This document shows positions 25,215 through 33,258 of a stretch of 64,000 nt of DNA, one piece after another (position 1 is the stretch's first letter; each line of letters opens with the position of its first letter). Position numbers and translations under genes: made by a program. Origin of the DNA: Mesorhizobium carmichaelinearum (GTDB lineage: Bacteria > Pseudomonadota > Alphaproteobacteria > Rhizobiales > Rhizobiaceae); the NCBI RefSeq assembly GCF_900199455.1, contig NZ_FZQR01000016.1, positions 1 through 64,000 on the forward strand. Reading direction: 5' to 3'. The notes beneath the pieces are model-generated. The model did no database searches and had not been told where the DNA came from. It saw only the letters and a program-made list of their open reading frames with translations.

Positions 25215-26006
25215 ATGCGTGACATCCTCAAAGACCTCGAAGCCGGAAAATATCTTTCCGATCCGGATCCGGTGCGCCGCGCCCAGATCCAGATGAAGAC
25301 GCCGCTGCCCAAGCGCTTCTACAAGACCGCTTCGGTTGCGCCGGTGGAGGAAGGTTTCGCCGTGCATCTCGACGGCAAGCCGGTGCGCACGCCGGGCAAG
25401 GCGCTGCTGGCGCTGCCGACCGAGGCGGCTGCAGCGCTGGTTGCCGACGAATTCGCCGAGCAGGGCGAGACGATCAATCCGGTGACGATGCCGGTGATGC
25501 GCCTGGTCAACACCGCCATCGACGGCGTTGCCAGCGATCCGCAGGCGGTGCTGGAGGACATACTGCGTTTTGCCTCGTCCGATCTGCTCTGCTACCGCAC
25601 TGATGCGCCAGAAGGGCTGGTCGACCGGCAAAACGAGCAGTGGGATCCGGTCATCGATTGGGCGCGTGCCACACTCGGAGCCCGCTTCAACCTTGCCGAG
25701 GGGATCATCCATGTCGAGCAGCCGCGCGAGACGATCGCCATTCTTGGCAGTCATCTTGCTCAGCGCGCCGAGCCGCTGCGGCTGGCCGCCATCCACCTCA
25801 TGACCTCGCTGACCGGTTCGGCGCTGCTGGCGCTGGCCGTCGATTTCGGCGAGCTCGACGTAGAGGCCGCCTGGGCGGCCGGCCATGTCGACGAGGACTG
25901 GCAGATCGAGCATTGGGGACAGGACGCCGAAGCGCTCGCGCGCCGCGCCGCCCGCAAACGCGACATGATGGCTGCCGTCGGCCTTCTCGAAGCGCTCAAG
26001 GCCTGA
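25215..26006 (+). CDS. ATP12-family F1-ATPase assembly chaperone
   Basis: The 263-residue product has PLPKRFYKTASVAPVEEGFAVHLDGKPVRTPGK and MRLVNTAIDGV, the ATP12 (ATPAF2) pattern. The region around the CYRTDAPEGL and WDPVIDWARATLG segments also matches. In mitochondria and alphaproteobacteria this chaperone binds F1 alpha subunits before assembly. GAGAGAGACTTTTC precedes the ATG. It starts 12 nt after the transporter gene, so they are probably co-transcribed. Confidence 0.9.
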   Translation: MRDILKDLEAGKYLSDPDPVRRAQIQMKTPLPKRFYKTASVAPVEEGFAVHLDGKPVRTPGKALLALPTEAAAALVADEFAEQGETINPVTMPVMRLVNTAIDGVASDPQAVLEDILRFASSDLLCYRTDAPEGLVDRQNEQWDPVIDWARATLGARFNLAEGIIHVEQPRETIAILGSHLAQRAEPLRLAAIHLMTSLTGSALLALAVDFGELDVEAAWAAGHVDEDWQIEHWGQDAEALARRAARKRDMMAAVGLLEALKA

Positions 26007-26184
26007 TCTCAGGTCCTTACCGCAGCGCACCTAATACCAAAGTCATAATCCCATCGTCGCTCTGCCGTTGGCGGGCGCTTTCTGTCATTTTTTCCGCGAT
26101 GGCTGTCGTGAGTCCGTGTTCGGAGGAGAACGCTGACACCGCCACGCGGCATCGAGGACAAGGGTCTCACGGGAGGACAACTCA

Positions 26185-28074
26185 ATGGCAATGGCATCGA
26201 CCGCCGGCGGAACGAGCCGCGGCATGACGCGGGAAGAGAAGAAGGTCATCTTCGCTTCCTCGCTCGGCACCGTTTTCGAATGGTATGATTTCTATCTCTA
26301 CGGCTCACTGGCGGCCTTCATCGGTTCGACCTTTTTCAGCCCGGCCATTCCCGAGGCGACGCGCAACATCTTCGCGCTGCTGGCCTTCGCTGCCGGCTTC
26401 CTTGTCCGCCCGTTCGGGGCGCTGTTGTTCGGTCGCATTGGCGATCTTGTCGGCCGCAAATACACATTCCTCGTCACCATGACGATCATGGGCCTGTCGA
26501 CCTTCCTGGTCGGTCTGCTGCCCGGCTATGCGACCTTGGGCATCGCCGCTCCGGTGATCTTGATCGGCCTGCGCATGCTGCAGGGCCTGGCGCTCGGCGG
26601 CGAATACGGTGGTGCGGCGACCTATGTTGCCGAGCACGCACCCGATGATCGCCGCGGCTTCTACACGTCCTGGATCCAGACGACGGCGACGCTCGGCCTG
26701 TTCCTGTCGCTGATCGTCATCCTGATTGTCCAAGGGTCGTTGAGCAAGGAAACCTACGCCAATTGGGGCTGGCGCATTCCTTTCATCGTCTCTTTCCTGC
26801 TGCTCGCCGTTTCGATCTGGATCCGGTTGTCTCTCTCGGAGTCCCCGACCTTCCAGAAGATGAAGGACGAAGGGAAGGGCTCCAAGGCGCCGCTCTCGGA
26901 AGCCTTTGGCCAGTGGAAGAACGCCAAGATCGCCCTGCTGGCATTGCTCGGCCTCACCGCCGGTCAGGCCGTCGTCTGGTACAATGGCCAATTCTACGCA
27001 CTGTTCTTCCTGCAGAACGTGCTGAAGGTCGACGCGCAGTCCGTCAACATCATGATCGCCGCCGCGCTGGCGCTTGGCTCGATCTTCTTCGTCGTGTTCG
27101 GCTGGCTGTCCGACAAGATCGGCCGCAAGCCGATCATCATGGCTGGCCTTGCGCTGGCCATCGTCTGCACCTTCCCGCTGTTCAAGGCATTGACCTGGGC
27201 CGCTAACCCGGCGCTCGCCAAGGCACAGCAGAGCACACGGGCAACGGTGACGGCAGCTCCTGGCGACTGCAAGTTCCAGTTCAATCCGGTCGGTACGGCG
27301 AAGTTCACGACGTCCTGCGACATCGCGACGTCATTCCTGACCAAGAACTCGGTCCCCTATGACGTGGTGTCGACCGCTGCGGCCGGAACGGCTGCGTCGG
27401 TCAAGATCGGTACGGAGACGGTGGCATCCTACGATGCGGTCGCCGCAGGCGATCAGGCCAAGGCCAAGGACGCTGCCTTCGTCAAGGCCGTCAACATGTC
27501 GCTGCAGGACGGCGGTTATCCGCTGAAGCGCGCGGCGATCAAGGTTGCCGATCAGAAGCTCGATGCCTTCATCGCAGCCAATCCGGAACTCAAGCTCGAC
27601 GCCGCTGCCATCCGCGGCGGCGAAAAGGCAGCCGTGCCAACCGACCAGGCGGTCAAGGACAAGCTTCTGACCGCTGACGAGGCAGCGGGAGCGCCTGAGG
27701 TCACCGTCTACAACATACCGGGCGGCGGCGCCTTCGCCATGTTCGCTGATCCGGCGGCAGTGAACTGGCCGATGACGATCGGTATCCTGTTCATCCTGGT
27801 TCTGTTTGTGACCATGGTCTATGGGCCGATCGCGGCGATCCTGGTCGAGATGTTCCCGACCCGCATCCGCTACACCGGCATGTCGTTGCCCTATCACATC
27901 GGCAATGGCTGGTTCGGCGGCCTGCTGCCGGCGACCGTGTTCGCGCTCAGTGCCTACAAGGGCGATATCTATTATGGCCTTTGGTATCCGGTGGTGATCG
28001 CCGCGATCACGCTGGTTATTGGCATGATCTTCGTCAAAGACACGCTCGGAACCGATCTGCACGCTAAGCAGTAG
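26185..28074 (+). CDS. MHS-family MFS transporter with a large inserted loop
   Basis: The 629-residue product is a metabolite:H+ symporter type MFS (GTVFEWYDFYLYGSLAAF, LVGRKYTFLVTMTIMG, LQGLALGGEYGGAATYVAEHAP). It is much longer than the usual 430-450 residues. About 180 residues (around 340-522) are inserted in a loop between later transmembrane helices; the loop is soluble in character and has two cysteines (DCKF and SCDIATS). Substrate is unknown, with carboxylates or compatible solutes possible. CACGGGAGGACAACTCA precedes the start. Confidence 0.88.
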   Translation: MAMASTAGGTSRGMTREEKKVIFASSLGTVFEWYDFYLYGSLAAFIGSTFFSPAIPEATRNIFALLAFAAGFLVRPFGALLFGRIGDLVGRKYTFLVTMTIMGLSTFLVGLLPGYATLGIAAPVILIGLRMLQGLALGGEYGGAATYVAEHAPDDRRGFYTSWIQTTATLGLFLSLIVILIVQGSLSKETYANWGWRIPFIVSFLLLAVSIWIRLSLSESPTFQKMKDEGKGSKAPLSEAFGQWKNAKIALLALLGLTAGQAVVWYNGQFYALFFLQNVLKVDAQSVNIMIAAALALGSIFFVVFGWLSDKIGRKPIIMAGLALAIVCTFPLFKALTWAANPALAKAQQSTRATVTAAPGDCKFQFNPVGTAKFTTSCDIATSFLTKNSVPYDVVSTAAAGTAASVKIGTETVASYDAVAAGDQAKAKDAAFVKAVNMSLQDGGYPLKRAAIKVADQKLDAFIAANPELKLDAAAIRGGEKAAVPTDQAVKDKLLTADEAAGAPEVTVYNIPGGGAFAMFADPAAVNWPMTIGILFILVLFVTMVYGPIAAILVEMFPTRIRYTGMSLPYHIGNGWFGGLLPATVFALSAYKGDIYYGLWYPVVIAAITLVIGMIFVKDTLGTDLHAKQ

Positions 28075-28097
28075 CCGATCGGATCGGCGTGGAAATG

Positions 28098-28132
28098 AAA
28101 AGCCCGGCGTGAGTGATCACGCCGGGCTTTTT
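28098..28132 (+). terminator. Terminator after the MFS transporter
   Basis: AAAGCCCGGCGT pairs with ACGCCGGGCTTT around a GAGTGATC loop, followed by TTC. Stem of 12 bp with flanking A and T runs. It lies between the transporter and the convergent gstI gene and can work in both directions. Confidence 0.9.
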
Positions 28133-28157
28133 CGTGTGTGAAAACGATGCGGTAGGT

Positions 28158-28349
28158 TCAGCTTTTGCGCTGATTTTCTTCCTCGACGGCTGCTTCGTGA
28201 TACCAGCCGTCAAAATCGGCGTGCGTGTAACGCAGCGAGGCGACCTCTGCCGCGAATTTCGCCTTCGCGCCTAAATTTGAGGCAGATTTGCGCGGTGCCA
28301 GAGGGAACATCAGAATTTTTGCCGACGGACGGGAGGGGACGACTTCCAT
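28158..28349 (-). CDS. gstI: Glutamine synthetase inhibitor GstI-like small protein (DUF2735)
   Basis: The ATG at 28349 follows AAAGGAGACCGCCC on the minus strand and gives exactly 63 residues. Readable text includes MEVVPSRPSAKILMFPLAP and RYTHADFDGWYHEAAVEEE. GstI of Rhizobium leguminosarum is a 63-residue protein divergent from glnII that lowers GlnII expression at the level of its mRNA. Size, orientation and position all match here. Identity rests on context and length; I cannot run an alignment. Confidence 0.8.
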   Translation of the reverse strand: MEVVPSRPSAKILMFPLAPRKSASNLGAKAKFAAEVASLRYTHADFDGWYHEAAVEEENQRKS

Positions 28350-28418
28350 GGGCGGTCTCCTTTCTTTTTCAGGAGCTTGTCGATTCAGCTTTCCTACAAG
28401 ATAGGTCCTGCGATTCAT

Positions 28419-28457
28419 TTAGGCAATATGCCTACGAAAAGATCAGTAATTGCCTAA
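28419..28457. promoter_or_regulatory. Candidate operator: TTAGGCAAT / ATTGCCTAA inverted repeat
   Basis: TTAGGCAAT (28419-28427) and ATTGCCTAA (28449-28457) form a perfect 9-bp inverted repeat, 30 bp centre to centre. A third element ATGCCTA lies right after the first arm, so AGGCAATATGCCT is itself a small palindrome. Position near the gstI promoter suggests it controls gstI, or glnII as an upstream site. The regulator is unknown; it does not match the TGCAC-type NtrC site. Confidence 0.55.
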
Positions 28458-28563
28458 TATTTATGCATAATCCTGGTTTGACCGATATGGGCCCAGTGAT
28501 GAGGCGGCTCAGCAAATTCGACGCGATATCACGGCCATTTTGCCGCACCCGCCGAAGCCGGAG

Positions 28564-28579
28564 TGGCACACGAATTGCA
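28564..28579 (+). promoter_or_regulatory. Sigma-54 (-24/-12) promoter of glnII
   Basis: TGGCAC-ACGAA-TTGCA: GG and GC of the -24 and -12 elements are separated by exactly ten bases. It is a near-consensus RpoN site 87 nt before the glnII start, consistent with NtrC-dependent nitrogen control of glnII in rhizobia. Confidence 0.88.
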
Positions 28580-28589
28580 TTTTAGGGAT

Positions 28590-28607
28590 CGGCAGCGCCG
28601 GCTGCCG
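28590..28607 (+). promoter_or_regulatory. Hairpin at the predicted 5' end of the glnII mRNA
   Basis: CGGCAGC, loop GCCG, GCTGCCG: a perfect 7-bp stem starting about 12 bases after the GC of the -12 element, where transcription should begin. It could protect or regulate the 5' end of the message. Confidence 0.5.
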
Positions 28608-28665
28608 ACGGCAGACGCATGTCGACGCCGTTTGGTGTTCGGTGAACAAGCAACGAGAGGCTAGA

Positions 28666-29706
28666 ATGACGAAATATAAGCTCGAGTACATTTGGCTCGA
28701 TGGTTACACCCCGGTTCCCAACCTTCGCGGCAAGACGCAGGTCAAGGAATTCGCCGAATTCCCGACGCTCGAAGAGCTGCCGCTGTGGGGCTTCGACGGT
28801 TCCTCCACGATGCAGGCCGAGGGCCACAGCTCCGATTGCGTGCTTAAGCCGGTCGCGGTTTATCCGGACCCGACCCGCACCAACGGCGTGCTGGTCATGT
28901 GCGAAGTCATGATGCCTGATGGTGTCACGCCGCACGCATCCAACAAGCGCGCCACTATCCTCGATGACGAGGGTGCGTGGTTCGGCTTCGAGCAGGAATA
29001 TTTCTTCTACAAGGACGGCCGCCCGCTCGGCTTCCCGGAGAGCGGCTATCCCGCGCCGCAGGGCCCTTACTACACCGGCGTCGGCTACAAGAACGTTGGC
29101 GATGTCGCGCGCCAGATCGTCGAGGACCATCTCGACCTTTGCCTCGCCGCCGGCATCAACCATGAAGGCATCAACGCCGAAGTGGCCAAGGGCCAGTGGG
29201 AATTCCAGATTTTCGGCAAGGGCTCCAAGAAGGCCGCCGACCAGATGTGGATCGCCCGCTATCTGCTTCTGCGCCTCACGGAAAAGTACCGCATCGACAT
29301 CGAGTTCCACTGCAAGCCGCTCGGCGATACCGACTGGAACGGCTCGGGCATGCATGCCAACTTCTCGACCGCCTATATGCGCGAAGTCGGCGGCAAGGCG
29401 TATTTCGAATCGCTGATGGCGCAGTTCGACAAGAACCTGATGGACCACATCGCCGTCTACGGCCCGGACAACGACAAGCGTCTGACCGGCAAGCATGAGA
29501 CCGCACCGTGGAACAAGTTCAGCTACGGCATCGCCGACCGTGGTGCGTCGATCCGTGTGCCGCACTCCTTCATCAAGAATGACTACAAGGGTTATCTGGA
29601 AGACCGCCGCCCGAACTCGCAAGGCGACCCCTACCAGATCGCTTCGCAGATCCTGAAGACCATCTCGGAGGTTGCGACCGACGCGAAGGTCTCGGCCGCT
29701 GCCTGA
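28666..29706 (+). CDS. glnII: Glutamine synthetase II (eukaryotic-like type)
   Basis: The ATG at 28666 (MTKYKLEYIWLDGYTPVPNL) is chosen; a longer in-frame reading starts within the promoter. The 346-residue length and EYIWLDGY, PLWGFDGSSTMQA and GLFGF-like FEQEYFFYKDGRPLGFP fit GSII, which is shorter than GSI. The ammonia/ATP site text GINHEGINAEVAKGQWEFQI is intact. It ligates ammonium to glutamate. Upstream is a sigma-54 promoter and divergent gstI; GSII is not adenylylated, so control by transcription and GstI is expected. Confidence 0.96.
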   Translation: MTKYKLEYIWLDGYTPVPNLRGKTQVKEFAEFPTLEELPLWGFDGSSTMQAEGHSSDCVLKPVAVYPDPTRTNGVLVMCEVMMPDGVTPHASNKRATILDDEGAWFGFEQEYFFYKDGRPLGFPESGYPAPQGPYYTGVGYKNVGDVARQIVEDHLDLCLAAGINHEGINAEVAKGQWEFQIFGKGSKKAADQMWIARYLLLRLTEKYRIDIEFHCKPLGDTDWNGSGMHANFSTAYMREVGGKAYFESLMAQFDKNLMDHIAVYGPDNDKRLTGKHETAPWNKFSYGIADRGASIRVPHSFIKNDYKGYLEDRRPNSQGDPYQIASQILKTISEVATDAKVSAAA

Positions 29707-29750
29707 TTGTTTTCACGGCGGGCCACGAGACGGCTCGCTATTGAAGAAAG

Positions 29751-29787
29751 CAAAAAGCCCCGGCGGGAAAAACGCCGGGGCTTTTTG
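29751..29787. terminator. Bidirectional terminator after glnII
   Basis: CAAAAAGCCCCGGCG pairs with CGCCGGGGCTTTTTG over 15 bp with a 7-nt loop. A and T runs flank it, so it can end both glnII and the convergent aminopeptidase gene. Confidence 0.92.
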
Positions 29788-29822
29788 CATATGCTCGCGG
29801 GATCCGAATGCGCTGGCCGCTC

Positions 29823-30989
29823 TCAGCCGGAGACAACTCCACGAGCCTTCAGCGTTGCTAAAACCTTGGCATGCGGCAAAGCAGGGCTGCGGTTGCCGTC
29901 ACGGCCGATCATGTCGCTGTTGGCGAGGAGCGCGTTGAGCACAGCCTCCTCGGTCGCCTGCACGACGGCCGTGTAGAAATCGTCCATGCGTCCCCATGGG
30001 ATGAAGTCCATGTGGCTGTAGCTCTCTTCACTGGCCGGGCCTTTGGGAAAGCGGCCGTTGAGCGCATCGCGGTTTGCGGTCGAAAAGGCGAGAAAAATAT
30101 CGCCGGAAAAATGCGAGCCGGTGGTGCCCGTCCGCGCCAAGCCGAGCGGCACACGCCGGGCCAGCGCCTTGCACTGGCCGGGCAGAAGTGGCGCGTCGGT
30201 GGCGACGATACCGATGCAGGAGCCGGCGCCCGTCGGGCCGCCGCGGAAATACGACTCCATCGGGTTGTCGTCCGCCAGCTGATCGCCGAGCGGTACGCCG
30301 GCGATGGTGAGTTCATGGCGCGAGCCGAAATTGGCCTGCAGGAAGACGCCGACCGTGTAGGAGCGATGGCCGTAGTCGACGATCCGCGAGGCGGTGCCGG
30401 AACCGCCCTTGAAGGCGTAGCAGTTCATGCCCGTGCCGCCGCCGACCGAGCCTTCCTCGATGTGCCCGCCCGCCGCATTGTCGATCGCGGCGATGGCGTG
30501 ATCGACCGTGACATGCGAGCCATTGATGTCGTTGAGATAGCCATCCCAGGTTTCGGCCACCACCGGCAGCAGCCACTGGTTGGCGACATCGGGCTTGTGG
30601 CGCGCCACCCAGTCGATGATGCCGCGATGGCAAGGGCCGATCGCATGGGTGTTGGTGATCAGGATCGGCAGGCTGATGCTGCCGGCCTCCTCAATCCACG
30701 ATGCGCCGGTCATCTCGCCATTGCCGTTGAAGGAGTGGTAGCCGGCCGCACAGGCGACACCGACGCCGTCATGGCCGAACGGCAGGATGGCCGTCACGCC
30801 GGTGCGCGCCGGCCCCTGTCCGAGGTTGAGCTTGCCTTCGCCTTGGATGATTGTGGAATATCCGACCAGGACACCGTCGACATCGGTGATGGCATTGGCG
30901 CGGCCGGGCGTGCCTTGCAGGGGAATGGCGAGCGCCCGGGCTCGTGCTTTGCCGGCTGGCGTGGTGGTCTGCGTCGGCAGTTGGTCCAT
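29823..30989 (-). CDS. P1-family aminopeptidase (DmpA/BapA type)
   Basis: The 388-residue product has NAITDVDGVLVGYSTI, ARTGVTAILPFGHDGVGVAC, and the cleavage/nucleophile site GGGTGMNCYAFKGGSGTASR, where the Ser of GGSGTASR becomes the N-terminal nucleophile after self-cleavage. DmpA enzymes release N-terminal D- or L-residues or beta-amino acids from peptides. It lies upstream of the terminator shared with glnII and downstream of a tetR gene on the same strand, so it is likely co-regulated. Confidence 0.92.
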   Translation of the reverse strand: MDQLPTQTTTPAGKARARALAIPLQGTPGRANAITDVDGVLVGYSTIIQGEGKLNLGQGPARTGVTAILPFGHDGVGVACAAGYHSFNGNGEMTGASWIEEAGSISLPILITNTHAIGPCHRGIIDWVARHKPDVANQWLLPVVAETWDGYLNDINGSHVTVDHAIAAIDNAAGGHIEEGSVGGGTGMNCYAFKGGSGTASRIVDYGHRSYTVGVFLQANFGSRHELTIAGVPLGDQLADDNPMESYFRGGPTGAGSCIGIVATDAPLLPGQCKALARRVPLGLARTGTTGSHFSGDIFLAFSTANRDALNGRFPKGPASEESYSHMDFIPWGRMDDFYTAVVQATEEAVLNALLANSDMIGRDGNRSPALPHAKVLATLKARGVVSG

Positions 30990-31021
30990 GCTTGGGGTTC
31001 GCTCCGTTGATGTAAGCCGGC

Positions 31022-31624
31022 TCAGCGAAGGCTGCAGCCGGTGGCAAGCTCGGCATAGCTGGTCAGGATTGCCAGCGCCGAAGGCTGATCGACCGCGGGC
31101 ACGACGTTGACGAGATGCAGCCCCAGGCCGTCCTCGAGCACCACCAGGCTGCGCGCGATCGTCTCGCTGCCCGCCGCCAGTTTGAAGATGCCGGTGGCGG
31201 CACCCGCTTCCAGGATGCCGACATAGATCGACACCTGCCGTTCGAACAAAGTGATGTGGCGGGCGGCGTAGCTCGCATCCGAGCGCGAATAGGCGCCGAG
31301 CTCGAGCAGCAGCCGGCAGAGCTGGTCGTCCGCGTCGGTCGGCAGCCCGCTTTCGATCATCGTCTTCAGCCGCAGCCGCGGATCGGCGGTCTCGGCGACC
31401 GACGCCGCGCGCAGTGTGCAGAACCGCTCGACGGCCTTGCGCTGCACATCGTCCAGCAGGTCCTTCAGGCCGGGATAGTAGTAGAGCAGGGCGCTCGAAC
31501 TCATCCCTGCCTCATTGGCGACGTCGCGCAGCGTGACGCCGGCAAGGCCGCGCCTGGCGATCATCGATTCTGCCGCCGCGACCAGGGTGAGGCGGCGATC
31601 GGTCTGGGTTTTGGGTCGTCCCAT
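31022..31624 (-). CDS. TetR/AcrR-family transcriptional regulator
   Basis: The 200-residue product has an N-terminal helix-turn-helix of TetR type (AAAESMIARRGLAGVTLRDVANEAGMSSSALLYYYPGLKDLL). The C-terminal half is a ligand domain without a recognised specificity. It precedes the aminopeptidase gene on the same strand (32-nt gap) and is divergent from an APC permease; an inverted repeat sits between the two promoters. Confidence 0.92.
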   Translation of the reverse strand: MGRPKTQTDRRLTLVAAAESMIARRGLAGVTLRDVANEAGMSSSALLYYYPGLKDLLDDVQRKAVERFCTLRAASVAETADPRLRLKTMIESGLPTDADDQLCRLLLELGAYSRSDASYAARHITLFERQVSIYVGILEAGAATGIFKLAAGSETIARSLVVLEDGLGLHLVNVVPAVDQPSALAILTSYAELATGCSLR

Positions 31625-31633
31625 TTCTGTTTC

Positions 31634-31648
31634 CTGAATTGGATTCAG
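31634..31648. promoter_or_regulatory. Candidate TetR operator
   Basis: CTGAATTGGATTCAG: 6-bp arms with a 3-nt centre, 10 nt before the TetR start codon. Position over the regulator leader suggests autoregulation and control of the divergent permease gene. Confidence 0.55.
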
Positions 31649-31773
31649 TTTAAAACTGGCGTGCGAAATTTTGCAAGCACCAATGCGCCATATTTGTTGA
31701 CGATATCTGACTCGATCGATAGGTTCCGCAGCGGAGGATAATTTTTATCTGATTAAAAAAAAGGGGGAGGACG

Positions 31774-33195
31774 ATGTCTACAAACGAAGCAGCAACAGGG
31801 GCGGTCGACAAGGCCGCGCCAACCGCCAAGGGACTGGACCGGGCACTCAATGCGCTGGGCACGCTGATGATCGTGCTCTCGGCGGTGACGCCGGCATCCT
31901 CGGTGTTCATCATCGTGCCGGGTGTCATCGCGCTGGCCGGCACGGGCTCATTCCTGAGTTTCGTTATCGCTGCGGTCATCGGCCTGTTCATGGCCTTCGT
32001 CTATGCCGAACTGTCGTCGGCCTATCCGATGGCCGGCGGCGAATACACCATGATCGGTCGCACGCTTGGCCGCTTCTGGGGCTTTGTCACGCTGGTGCTG
32101 GTGTTCGTCTCGATCGTGCTGATCGTCGCTGTCATCGCGCTCGGCGTCGGCACCTATCTCGGCGTGCTCATTCCCAACCTCAGCCCGCAATGGGTCGGCG
32201 TGGTGACGATCGCGCTGGCCGGTACGGTCGCGGCCATGCGCATCAAGCTCAACGCCTTTGTCACCGGCATCTTTCTCGGCATCGAGATGCTGGCGCTGCT
32301 GATCCTGACCGGTCTCGGCTTTGCTCATGTCGAGCGGCCGCTCTCCAGCCTGTTCACATCGCCGCAATTGCTCGATGGTACCAACACGCTGGTCCCGGCC
32401 TCGGCCGGCATCATCCTTGCGGCCACCGCCGTTTCGCTCTTCGCCTATAATGGCTATGGCGCCGCCGCCTATTTCGGCGAGGAGACGCAGGACGCCAAAC
32501 GCAATATCGGCAAGGTCGTGGTCTGGGCGCTGTTGATCACCGTCGCCGCCGAGCTCATTCCGCTGACCGCAGTGCTGCTCGGCTCCCCGGATCTGGTGGG
32601 CCTGCTAGCAGCGCCGCAGAAGATCGAGTACTTCCTCGAGGCGCGGGGCGGTCATGCGCTGACCGTGCTGATCAGCCTTGCCATCGCCGTCGCCATCTTC
32701 AACGCGGTCATCGCCATCATCCTGCAGGCGGCACGGCTGCTGTTCAGCTCCGGCCGCGACAAGACCTGGTTCGGTCCGATCAACGCCGCGGTCGCCTCTG
32801 TCCATGGCAGCTATGCGTCGCCGTGGATCGCCACCATCGTCGTGTCGGTGCTGGCAGCGGTCGCCTGTTTCATCGACATCAACCTGTTGCTGGTGGTCAG
32901 CGGCACGTCGCTGGTGGTGATCTACGCGCTTCTATGCGTGTCGGTGTTTGCCGGGCGCCGCAACGGCAGCACGGCCGGCGGACACTACCGCATGCCGTTG
33001 TTTCCAGTGCCGGCCATTCTGGCCTTCGTGGCGCTGGTCTATGTCGCCTATCAGAACCTGCTCGACGCCGCCTTCGGCCGCCCGAGCCTGATCGCCACGC
33101 TGCTGATCATGGTCGTCGCGGCGATCTATTATGTGCTGGTGCTCGCCAGGCGAACGGACTGGAATCTGCACGGCCCCGACGAGCTTGCCGGATAG
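31774..33195 (+). CDS. APC-family amino acid permease
   Basis: The 473-residue product has about twelve hydrophobic helices with SAVTPASSVFIIVPGVIALAGTG and YAELSSAYPMAGGEYTMIGRTLGRFWGF, APC-superfamily hallmarks. Substrate cannot be told; given the divergent TetR and aminopeptidase, an amino acid or peptide-derived amine is likely. AAAAAGGGGGAGGACG is the ribosome binding site. Confidence 0.9.
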   Translation: MSTNEAATGAVDKAAPTAKGLDRALNALGTLMIVLSAVTPASSVFIIVPGVIALAGTGSFLSFVIAAVIGLFMAFVYAELSSAYPMAGGEYTMIGRTLGRFWGFVTLVLVFVSIVLIVAVIALGVGTYLGVLIPNLSPQWVGVVTIALAGTVAAMRIKLNAFVTGIFLGIEMLALLILTGLGFAHVERPLSSLFTSPQLLDGTNTLVPASAGIILAATAVSLFAYNGYGAAAYFGEETQDAKRNIGKVVVWALLITVAAELIPLTAVLLGSPDLVGLLAAPQKIEYFLEARGGHALTVLISLAIAVAIFNAVIAIILQAARLLFSSGRDKTWFGPINAAVASVHGSYASPWIATIVVSVLAAVACFIDINLLLVVSGTSLVVIYALLCVSVFAGRRNGSTAGGHYRMPLFPVPAILAFVALVYVAYQNLLDAAFGRPSLIATLLIMVVAAIYYVLVLARRTDWNLHGPDELAG

Positions 33196-33223
33196 GCGTC
33201 ACCCTCCGACTCTTGTCCCTGCA

Positions 33224-33258
33224 AGAACCCCGGCTTCGGTCGGGGTTCTCTCTTTTTG
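33224..33258 (+). terminator. Terminator after the APC permease
   Basis: AGAACCCCG pairs with CGGGGTTCT around GCTTCGGT, followed by CTCTTTTTG. A 9-bp GC-rich stem with a T-run. Confidence 0.85.

Larger units (their letters stand above)
28350..28665. promoter_or_regulatory. Divergent gstI/glnII control region
   Basis: The 316-nt gap holds, from left to right: the gstI leader, a 9-bp inverted repeat with a third half-site, an AT-rich segment, a sigma-54 promoter for glnII, and a hairpin at its predicted transcript start. No other gene is seen here. Confidence 0.75.

Noticed and set aside
24141..26030. 629-codon minus-strand frame opposite the EamA transporter and ATP12 genes
   Set aside because: The plus-strand genes have clear families and ribosome binding sites; the antisense frame has neither.
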